Below are positions 53,763-61,837 of a stretch of 64,000 nt of DNA, in pieces; the stretch's first letter is position 1, and the number at the start of each line of letters is the position of its first letter. The position numbers and the translations under genes were made by a program. Where the stretch lies: contig NZ_CANMTH010000014.1 in NCBI RefSeq assembly GCF_947500765.1, positions 31,240 through 95,239 of the forward strand, written 5' to 3'. Below the pieces are notes generated by a model that ran no database searches, had not been told where the DNA came from, and was given only the letters and a program-made list of their open reading frames with translations. The DNA is from an uncultured Formosa sp. (lineage in GTDB: Bacteria > Bacteroidota > Bacteroidia > Flavobacteriales > Flavobacteriaceae).

Positions 53763-54538
53763 ATTTTGTAAAATTTAAAAGTAGTCTAAAACTAAAAATA
53801 GTATCACTAATTTAAATTTAATTAACATAATAAAAACTTAAATTTAGACTTATTAACACAAAAATGTTAACAATTAAGCAAAACTAAATCCGACGTAATG
53901 CACTAAAAAAACGTTTAAAAACATCAAGGCTTCACTTAATCGAATATATATACTATTTTAACATTAAATTTTGTTTTTATGACTTGATGTGTCGTTTTTT
54001 GTAAGTATTAATTGTGAAGAATATGATCCCAAGTCTAATTTCAAAACCTAAAGTCTTTGTTTTGCCAGTCAAAACTTTCCCACAAAACTTTATACACGAT
54101 AAACAGATTTCACTTCCTAACCAAAAGTAAGATCAGTTGATGTTTGAAATAAATTGGAATTTATTTATGAAAATAAAAATTAACGTTAATCAATAAATTG
54201 TATATGGTAATAAATTATGCTTCAATTCTATTTTTGTATTTTACTATTTATTATTTAAGGCGTCAGGTTTATGAATCAGACCCTAATCATTCCAAGGTAA
54301 ATTTTAGATTCAAACAGATACCAAACCAGATTCATTTATTTATAAAAGGATTTAACATAAAGGAAACACGTTTATGTTTGAATTATTTTTCTTTTACCAC
54401 AAACAATAACGTACAATATTTAGCAAGTTCAACAAACATAAGTTTGCTAAGTTTTATTACAGACCCTGAAATAACTAATAATTATAAAGTTGTTAATCCA
54501 TCATATGCAGTATTAGGATAACTTAATCGATTCATGAA
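53763..54538. other. Divergent intergenic region between sixA and the repeat adhesin
   Basis: These 776 AT-rich bases separate two divergent genes. They hold a TAnnTTTG match for each direction (minus 53879-53886; plus TATTTTTG at 54229-54236, without a clear -33 box) and a perfect 12-base palindrome ATTAACGTTAAT at 54179-54190. A 324-base open frame at 54198-54521 starts with TTG and lacks recognisable features; I do not accept it as a gene. Confidence 0.5.
53879..53886 (-). promoter_or_regulatory. Putative -7 promoter element upstream of sixA
   Basis: On the minus strand the octamer is TAGTTTTG, fitting TAnnTTTG, 116 bases before the ATG. No exact -33 TTTG was found. Confidence 0.3.
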
Positions 54539-57500
54539 ATGAAAAAATTTTACGCTACGAAATTTAAAGTTTATAAGAACATTAAACAGTATTCGCTGTT
54601 AGCATTAATGCTAATGGCTTTCAGTTTTTATAGCTACGGCCAGTCACAGGTACAATTTAGCTCAAGAGCTAATTATTCTGTTAATGGTGATTTTACTATT
54701 ATAGGAAATGCTAACCTTACTCCAGATACAGGAGTAAATTCGGGAGACATGATATATGTAGATATAGATGGAGACCCTACTACGGTTAACTCATCATCTG
54801 CAACAATTCAACTTAAGAATGAAAGCGGACAAGTGGTAGATAACACTTCTAACATTGTTTATGCCGGATTATATTGGACCGGTCGTCCTCCAGGTCAAGA
54901 GTTTATTGTTAATAATCCTAACAACGGACTTACTAACACATTAAATAAATCGGTGGTTTCTTTAAAAGGACCTGGTTCTACTGGATATACTGATATAACA
55001 GCTAATTCTGGAGATATATATTATCCTGAAGGATCTTTTAATGATATGTATATTGCATTTGCGGATGTAACAGGTTTTGTACAATCAAATGGGACTGGTG
55101 AATATACCGTTGCAGATATTGCATTGGTTGAAGGACAAGATAATACAGTAGGCTTAGGTATTGGGTACTACGGTGGCTGGAGTATGGTTATCGTTTACGA
55201 GAACTCAAGTATGAGAAACCGTAACATTGGTGTTTTTGATGGCTATTCTTTTAAAGGAGTTCCTAACGATCCAACCTATGAACTTCTTAGCTACATAGAC
55301 TTAGATATTAGTACTTTAAATACTGCAGACAATGTAAATGCACGAATAGGTGTTATGGGAGCTGAAGGTGATGCTGATTTAGCTGGAGACGCTTTAACAA
55401 CTCAATATGGAGGAACTGGTGCTTATATTCAACGTCTAAGTCATAGTACAAATACAACAACAAACTTTTTTAACTCTTCTATAAATGTTGATGGATTTCC
55501 TCGATCTCCTAATGATCCTGTTATAGGAATAGATTTAAGTAAATTTGATCTTCCTGAAGTAAGTGTTGTGCCTGATCAAGAAAATTTATCTATTCAATAT
55601 ACAGCAACTACAGATAAGTATGTTATTTACAATTTAACACTAGCTTTTGAAACAGTAACATTACCTGAACCTCCTGAAGATGCTACTTACGAATGTATTG
55701 CAGATGTTCCTGTTATGCAAGACTTAATTGCTGACGATGTATGTTCAGACATAGGTGGAACAATTACCTCTGTGAATACACAAACTACAAATTCTTCAGA
55801 CCCATGTAATGTTATTATTACACGTACTTGGTCTTTTACAAACTCATGTGGAGACACATCTTCTGTATCACAAACTATTACTATAATAGATACTACTGCT
55901 CCAATTGCTCCAGAAGCTCCTGCAGATATTACAGTCGCTTGTTTAACAGACCTTCCTACAGATCTTGAATTAGAAGCTACAGATAATTGTGGAGCCATTA
56001 TAACTGCAGTTGGTGTAGATAACATCGTATCATCTTCAGATGGCGGATGTAACCAATCAGTAATTCGTACTTGGACATTTGAAGACCAATGTGGAAACTC
56101 TTCAGAAATATCTCAAAATATAACTGTAATTGACGATGTTGCTCCAATATTTATAGATGCTCCTCAAGATATTGTATATGATTGTGATGGAGAACAAAGA
56201 ATTCCAACAATTGATGCATGGGTACAACTTAATGGATATGGATTAGCAACAGATAATTGTTCAGGTATAACTTGGACAAACAATTACGATTCAACAATTC
56301 CAATGTGTAACGAAAGTGTTACAGTAGAATTTACTGTTACCGATGCATGCGGAAATTCAATTTCACAATCTGCAACCTATACAGTATTAGATGAAACTGG
56401 GCCTGTTATTGAAACAGAACCAGAAGCATTAGTTATGGAGTGTAATGAGAATTCAGAAAATGTATTAAATACTTGGTTAACATCTAACGGAGGTGGTTTG
56501 GCAACAGATGCTTGTTCTACAGATGTAACTTGGAGTAATGATTTCAACGAAGACACTTTCAACTTACAATCATGTGGTGAAGACAATGCTACAACAGTAA
56601 CCTTTACTGCAACAGATTTCTGTGGTAACATAACAACAACAACTGCAACTATTACAGTAATAGATGTAACTGCACCTACATTACCAACTAATGTACCAGC
56701 AGATATTGAAGTAGAATGTTACGACGATGTTCCTGCAACGATTAATCTTACTGCAACAGATGAATGTGCCGGTGAAATTACAGTATCAGGAATAGATACA
56801 GAAGACAATACAGATCCAACAAATATCATTATAACACGTACATGGACATTTACAGATGCTTGTGGAAACACTTCTGAAGTATCTCAAATAATAACAGTAA
56901 GTGATGTAACTGCTCCTGTTATAGACAATGTACCTACAGATTTAGTAGTAGAATGTTTATCAGATGTACCTACTATGGAAGCGTTAACAGCAACAGATAA
57001 TTGTGTTGGAATAATTACTTCTAACGGAACTGAAACAATTAACGATGCAGATACTTGTAATGTAATTATTACACGTAACTGGATGTTTACTGATAATAGC
57101 GGTAACTCAACTGAGACAACTCAAACAATAACAGTTAAAGACGAAACTGCTCCTGTAGTAGATAGTGTCCCTGACGATATAACTATTGAATGTAACGGAG
57201 ATTTACCTGTAATGGACGTCTTAACTGCAACAGACAATTGTGTTGGAATTATCACTGCACAAGGAACTGAAACAGTAGATGACTCTAGTGCTTTAGTTAC
57301 AATTGTTACTCGTACTTGGAGCTTTACAGATAATTGTGGAAACTCAACTGAAGCAACTCAAACAATAACAGTAGAGAAAGATGTTACTGCACCAGTTGTA
57401 GATAATACACCTACTGACTTAACATTAGAATGTATTGATGATGTTCCTGCTATGGAAGCATTAACAGCTACAGATGAATGTTCTGGAGTGATTACTTCTA

Positions 57501-60500
57501 ACGGAACTGAAACAATTAACGATGCAGATACTTGTAATGTAATTATTACACGTAACTGGATCTTTACTGATGATAGCGGTAACTCAACTGAGACAACTCA
57601 AACAATAACAGTTAAAGACGAAACTGCTCCTGTAGTAGATAGTGTCCCTGACGATATAACTATTGAATGTAACGGAGATTTACCTGTAATGGACGTCCTA
57701 ACTGCAACAGACAATTGTGTTGGAATTATCACTGCACAAGGAACTGAAACAGTAGATCACTCTAGTGCTTTAGTTACAATTGTTACTCGTACTTGGAGCT
57801 TTACAGATAATTGTGGAAACTCAACTGAAGCAACTCAAACAATAACAGTAGAGAAAGATGTTACTGCACCAGTTGTAGATAATACACCTACTGACTTAAC
57901 ATTAGAATGTATTGATGATGTTCCTGCTATGGAAGCATTAACAGCTACAGATGAATGTTCTGGAGTGATTACTTCAAATGGTACTGAAACAATTAACGAT
58001 ACAGATACTTGTAATGTAATTATAACACGTAACTGGATCTTTACTGATGATAGCGGTAACTCAACCGAAGTATCTCAAACAATAACAGTGGCAGATACTC
58101 AAGCACCTATTGTACCAACTATTCCTGCTGATATAACTATTGAATGTTCAGACGATTTACCAGTTATGATAGACTTAACAGCGCAAGACAATTGTAGTGC
58201 TGCAGTTATAGCAACACCTGTAGATGTAACTGATAATTCAGACCCATGCAACGTTATAATCACACGTACTTGGACTTTTGAAGATGCATGTGGTAATGTT
58301 AGTACAGGCAGTCAAACAATAAACGTTATAGACCAAACTGCGCCTTCATTAATTGAAGAAGCTACAGACATTGTTTTTAACTGTACTGGGGAACAAAGAA
58401 ATGCAACTATCGAAGCTTGGGTAGGGCTTAACGGGTATGCATTAGCGGCAGATAATTGTTCTGATGTAACTTGGACAAACAATTACGATTCAACTATTCA
58501 AAGTTGTACTGGTCCTATTGAAGTAATATTTACTGCAACTGATGCTTGTGGAAACTCGACAACTACATCTGCAACTTATGTTATAAACGATGAAACAAGT
58601 CCTGAAATAGATACCGAACCTCAAGACATAGTCTTTGAATGTGATATTGATGATACAACTCTAGAAAATTGGTTAAATAATAATGGTGGTGCTGTAGCAT
58701 CAGACTATTGTTCAGATACAATAACTTGGAGTAACGATTTCGTTGCTTCATCAATAGACGCTTCGGTTTGTGGTGAAGACAATGCTGTGACAGTAACATT
58801 TACAGCAGTAGACAACTGTGGTAATGCAACTGAAACAACTGCAACAATAACTATTATAGACGAAACAGCTCCAACAGCTCCAACTAATGTTCCTGCAGAT
58901 GTTACTGTAGAATGTTATGATGATGTTCCTGCTATGATTAATCTTACAGCAACAGATGAATGTGCCGGAGATATTACTGTAGCTGGTATAGACACTGAAG
59001 ATAATACAGATTCAACAAATATTATTATCACACGTACTTGGACATTTACAGATGCATGTGGAAATACTACAGAAGTATCTCAAACAATATCTGTAAAAGA
59101 TGAAACAGCTCCTGTTGTTGATTCTACAATACCTACAGATATGAATGTTGAATGTATTGGCGATGTTCCAGCAATGGAAACATTAACTGCAACTGATAAT
59201 TGTGTTGGAACAATTACATCAGATGGAACTGAAGTAATTAATGATACTGATGCTTGTAATGTAATTATTACACGTACTTGGATCTTTACAGATAATAGTG
59301 AGAATACTACCGAGATAACTCAAACTATAATCGTTAAAGATGAAACTGCTCCTGTAGTTACAACTACACCAACAGATATTAATATAGAATGTGATGGTGA
59401 TATTCCAACAATGGAAGCATTAATAGCAATAGACAATTGTGCTGGTGAGTTAACTTCTGAAGGAACTGAAACAATTAACAATACAGATCCAAATAATACT
59501 ACAATTATCACTCGTACTTGGTCTTTCTCTGATACTTGTGGTAACACAACAGAAGTGTCTCAAACAATATATGTAAAAGATGTTACTGCTCCTGTAGTTG
59601 ATGCAATGCCAACGGATGCAACTTATGCATGTATAGACGATGTTCCTGAATTAGACACATTAACTGCAACAGATAACTGTTCAGGTGAATTAACTTCAGA
59701 AGGAACAGAGATTATAGATAATACAGATTCTTGTAATGTAACTATTACTCGCACTTGGATGTTTACTGATAATAGTGATAACACTACAGAAGTAACACAA
59801 ACAATTACAGTTATAGATGATGTTGCTCCAACGGCACCAGCTGCTCCTGCAGATGTTACTGTACAATGTTCAGATGATGTTCCTGCAATTATAGACTTAA
59901 CAGCTACAGATAATTGTGGTGAAGAAATAACTGCTACAGGTGTAGATACTGTTACAGATATTGATTCTTGTAGTAGCATTATAACAAGAACATGGTCGTT
60001 CACAGATTCATGCGGAAACACTTCTACAGCATCTCAAATTATTACAGTGGCAGATACAATTGCTCCTACTCTAGTAAGTGATTTAAACACAGAAGTTGAA
60101 ATTAGCTGTTCAGAATTACCAGCTGTACCTGAATTAGAATTTACAGACAACTGTTCTTCTACTTTAGATGTTCAGTATACTGAAGAAAACACATCAACTG
60201 GTGCTGCTTTCGAAAACTATCTTGTATTAAGAGATTGGACAGTAACAGATACTTGTGGTAATACATCTGTATTCACTCAAACTATAACAGTTAATGTACA
60301 ACAAGACGTAGTACTAGTGTTTGATAACAGATGTACAGAAGGTGGTGCAGTAGACTTAGATAACTATTTAGTAGATCCTAGTATTGATGGTTCTTGGATA
60401 GTAGAATCTGGAGAGACTACTATAAACGGAAGTAGTTATGATCCTATTAATTCTGAAGTAGGTGCAACTTATGTATTTACATTTACAGAAGCGGAAGGAT

Positions 60501-60850
60501 GTCAAAATCAAACTACAGTTTCTATACTTGTTAACGAAGATTGTGTTGAGCCAACTTGTGATCCTATTGTTTCTACAACAGTTACTCCAAACGGTGATCA
60601 ATGGAATGAATACTTTACAGTAACAGGACTTGATAGATGTGGATTTGTTATAAACGTTGAAATTTACAACCGTTGGGGTGCATTAGTATACAAAGCTCAA
60701 GATTATCAAAACAACTGGAACGGTAAGAATGATAAAGGAGCCTTTGGAAATGCTAGTAATTTACCAACAGGAACATATTATTACATTGTAACATTAAAAA
60801 ATAGCGGATTGAAACCACTAACAGGTTCAATTTACTTAGGAACCAAATAA
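54539..60850 (+). CDS. Giant secreted repeat adhesin with T9SS type-B (CHU_C) sorting domain
   Basis: This 2103-residue protein has a signal peptide (cleavage after about Gly34, SYGQ) and an N-terminal beta-rich domain (36-375) with AGLYWTGRPPG and NVDGFPRSPNDPVIGIDLS. Nineteen consecutive HYR/Ig-like modules of roughly 78-90 residues span about 376-1920. Most modules have a DIxxEC-type strand, TATDxC, ITRTWxFTDxCGN and TITVxDxTAP. A further beta segment is followed by a gliding-motility-associated C-terminal domain at 2005-2103 (TVTPNGDQWNEYF, IYNRWGALVY, LPTGTYYYIVTLK). That domain directs export by the type IX system through a PorP/SprF partner, which is the next gene. Paired Cys per module may form disulfides. 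A role in surface adhesion or gliding is likely; the ligand is unknown. Confidence 0.93.
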   Translation: MKKFYATKFKVYKNIKQYSLLALMLMAFSFYSYGQSQVQFSSRANYSVNGDFTIIGNANLTPDTGVNSGDMIYVDIDGDPTTVNSSSATIQLKNESGQVVDNTSNIVYAGLYWTGRPPGQEFIVNNPNNGLTNTLNKSVVSLKGPGSTGYTDITANSGDIYYPEGSFNDMYIAFADVTGFVQSNGTGEYTVADIALVEGQDNTVGLGIGYYGGWSMVIVYENSSMRNRNIGVFDGYSFKGVPNDPTYELLSYIDLDISTLNTADNVNARIGVMGAEGDADLAGDALTTQYGGTGAYIQRLSHSTNTTTNFFNSSINVDGFPRSPNDPVIGIDLSKFDLPEVSVVPDQENLSIQYTATTDKYVIYNLTLAFETVTLPEPPEDATYECIADVPVMQDLIADDVCSDIGGTITSVNTQTTNSSDPCNVIITRTWSFTNSCGDTSSVSQTITIIDTTAPIAPEAPADITVACLTDLPTDLELEATDNCGAIITAVGVDNIVSSSDGGCNQSVIRTWTFEDQCGNSSEISQNITVIDDVAPIFIDAPQDIVYDCDGEQRIPTIDAWVQLNGYGLATDNCSGITWTNNYDSTIPMCNESVTVEFTVTDACGNSISQSATYTVLDETGPVIETEPEALVMECNENSENVLNTWLTSNGGGLATDACSTDVTWSNDFNEDTFNLQSCGEDNATTVTFTATDFCGNITTTTATITVIDVTAPTLPTNVPADIEVECYDDVPATINLTATDECAGEITVSGIDTEDNTDPTNIIITRTWTFTDACGNTSEVSQIITVSDVTAPVIDNVPTDLVVECLSDVPTMEALTATDNCVGIITSNGTETINDADTCNVIITRNWMFTDNSGNSTETTQTITVKDETAPVVDSVPDDITIECNGDLPVMDVLTATDNCVGIITAQGTETVDDSSALVTIVTRTWSFTDNCGNSTEATQTITVEKDVTAPVVDNTPTDLTLECIDDVPAMEALTATDECSGVITSNGTETINDADTCNVIITRNWIFTDDSGNSTETTQTITVKDETAPVVDSVPDDITIECNGDLPVMDVLTATDNCVGIITAQGTETVDHSSALVTIVTRTWSFTDNCGNSTEATQTITVEKDVTAPVVDNTPTDLTLECIDDVPAMEALTATDECSGVITSNGTETINDTDTCNVIITRNWIFTDDSGNSTEVSQTITVADTQAPIVPTIPADITIECSDDLPVMIDLTAQDNCSAAVIATPVDVTDNSDPCNVIITRTWTFEDACGNVSTGSQTINVIDQTAPSLIEEATDIVFNCTGEQRNATIEAWVGLNGYALAADNCSDVTWTNNYDSTIQSCTGPIEVIFTATDACGNSTTTSATYVINDETSPEIDTEPQDIVFECDIDDTTLENWLNNNGGAVASDYCSDTITWSNDFVASSIDASVCGEDNAVTVTFTAVDNCGNATETTATITIIDETAPTAPTNVPADVTVECYDDVPAMINLTATDECAGDITVAGIDTEDNTDSTNIIITRTWTFTDACGNTTEVSQTISVKDETAPVVDSTIPTDMNVECIGDVPAMETLTATDNCVGTITSDGTEVINDTDACNVIITRTWIFTDNSENTTEITQTIIVKDETAPVVTTTPTDINIECDGDIPTMEALIAIDNCAGELTSEGTETINNTDPNNTTIITRTWSFSDTCGNTTEVSQTIYVKDVTAPVVDAMPTDATYACIDDVPELDTLTATDNCSGELTSEGTEIIDNTDSCNVTITRTWMFTDNSDNTTEVTQTITVIDDVAPTAPAAPADVTVQCSDDVPAIIDLTATDNCGEEITATGVDTVTDIDSCSSIITRTWSFTDSCGNTSTASQIITVADTIAPTLVSDLNTEVEISCSELPAVPELEFTDNCSSTLDVQYTEENTSTGAAFENYLVLRDWTVTDTCGNTSVFTQTITVNVQQDVVLVFDNRCTEGGAVDLDNYLVDPSIDGSWIVESGETTINGSSYDPINSEVGATYVFTFTEAEGCQNQTTVSILVNEDCVEPTCDPIVSTTVTPNGDQWNEYFTVTGLDRCGFVINVEIYNRWGALVYKAQDYQNNWNGKNDKGAFGNASNLPTGTYYYIVTLKNSGLKPLTGSIYLGTK
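56156..59359 (+). repeat. Dispersed four-module super-repeat inside the adhesin gene
   Basis: Modules 3-6 (56156-57163) and modules 12-15 (58355-59359) have the same order and module types, including the two long modules with WTNNYDSTI and WSNDF and no RTW motif. Equivalent points are 2199 bases apart (733 codons). Nucleotides have diverged, so this block copying is older than the 477-base duplication lying between the copies. Confidence 0.75.
57021..57974 (+). repeat. Near-identical 477-base tandem duplication in the adhesin gene
   Basis: Two adjacent copies (57021-57497 and 57498-57974) of 159 codons each encode a pair of HYR-like modules. Only a few base differences were seen, for example GTC/CTA context at the VMDVLTA stretch, GAC versus CAC (Asp/His) and ATG versus ATC (Met/Ile). 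The frame is kept, so the copy number of modules can change without loss of function. Confidence 0.9.
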
Positions 60851-60860
60851 AAGATAACCT

Positions 60861-61826
60861 ATGAAAATTTTAAAGCATCACATAGTAGCTTTAGCATTAT
60901 TGAGTTGCACGGTCGGGATGGCACAACAATTGCCTCAGTTTACTCAATACATGTATAACACCATATCTATAAACCCCGCTTACACGGGGAGTAGAGAAAC
61001 CTTAAGCGTTGTTGGCCTTCATAGAAGCCAATGGGTAGGTATAGATGGTGCTCCTACAACACAAACACTTTCCGTTCACTCGCCTTTAGAGAACGAAAAG
61101 ATAGGTATTGGTGGTTCGTTTATTCATGATGAACTTGGAGCTGAAAACTTCAATTATTTATATGGAAGTTTTTCTTACACCATTAAAACTGGAGAGAAAT
61201 CTAAATTAGCATTTGGACTTAATGCTGGATTTACTCAGTATAGTTTAGACCAAGATTTTAGACTTAGTAATCCTAACGATCCTATTATATATGGTATAGA
61301 AGATCGTTGGTCTCCTAATATAGGAGCAGGTGTATACTGGCACTCTACTAGGTGGTATTTAGGTTTATCGGCACCTAGAATTTTAAATACAGATTATAAC
61401 ACAGATGAATATGAAGCTTTAGAACGTGTTAGTTATTATTTAACTGGAGGTTATGTATGGGACATTGGTAGCTATACAAAATTTAAACCATCCTTTTTAT
61501 TAAAAGCGACTAGCGGAGCACCAATATCTTATGACCTAACTGCTAATTTCTTATTCTACGATAAGATGTGGATCGGAGCAGGTTTCAGACATAACTCAGG
61601 TGTCGATGGAAACCAAAGCAACGGTGTTTCAGATTACACGTTTAGAGGTACAAATGCAATTGCAGGTTTGATAGACTTCCAAGTATCTAAACAAATAAGA
61701 ATTGGTTATACTTATGAATCACCTATAAATTCAGAAATTAAATATTACCAAAGCGGAACTCACGAGATAATATTGATGTTCGAATTATTTAAAGAAAGAC
61801 GTATTAAATCCCCAAGATATTTCTAA
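60861..61826 (+). CDS. PorP/SprF-family type IX secretion outer-membrane protein
   Basis: This 321-residue protein has a signal peptide (to about GMAQ) and the PorP/SprF start QLPQFTQYMYNTISINPAYTG. RSQWVGIDGAPTTQTLSVHSP, the glycine-rich barrel strands and a C-terminal EIILMFELF segment follow. SprF-type proteins are fused in function to one cargo: they anchor or help export the type-B protein encoded just upstream (established for SprB/SprF). It starts 10 bases after the adhesin stop and is followed 11 bases later by an OmpA-family gene, the standard three-gene arrangement in Flavobacteriia. Confidence 0.93.
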   Translation: MKILKHHIVALALLSCTVGMAQQLPQFTQYMYNTISINPAYTGSRETLSVVGLHRSQWVGIDGAPTTQTLSVHSPLENEKIGIGGSFIHDELGAENFNYLYGSFSYTIKTGEKSKLAFGLNAGFTQYSLDQDFRLSNPNDPIIYGIEDRWSPNIGAGVYWHSTRWYLGLSAPRILNTDYNTDEYEALERVSYYLTGGYVWDIGSYTKFKPSFLLKATSGAPISYDLTANFLFYDKMWIGAGFRHNSGVDGNQSNGVSDYTFRGTNAIAGLIDFQVSKQIRIGYTYESPINSEIKYYQSGTHEIILMFELFKERRIKSPRYF

Positions 61827-61837
61827 AGACTACCATT

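Noticed and set aside
54198..54521. 107-codon open frame on the plus strand before the adhesin
   Set aside because: It begins with TTG, has no domain, signal or repeat that I recognise, lies in AT-rich intergenic DNA, and overlaps the likely promoter region of the adhesin.
59623..60021. 132-codon antisense frame in the adhesin gene, and similar ones at 55687 and 56377
   Set aside because: These are mirror images of the repeated coding sequence, with biased composition and no independent features.
55664..60310. Regular repeats considered as a CRISPR array or satellite
   Set aside because: The repeats are in frame, 234-270 bases long and encode HYR-like protein modules, with no spacers.
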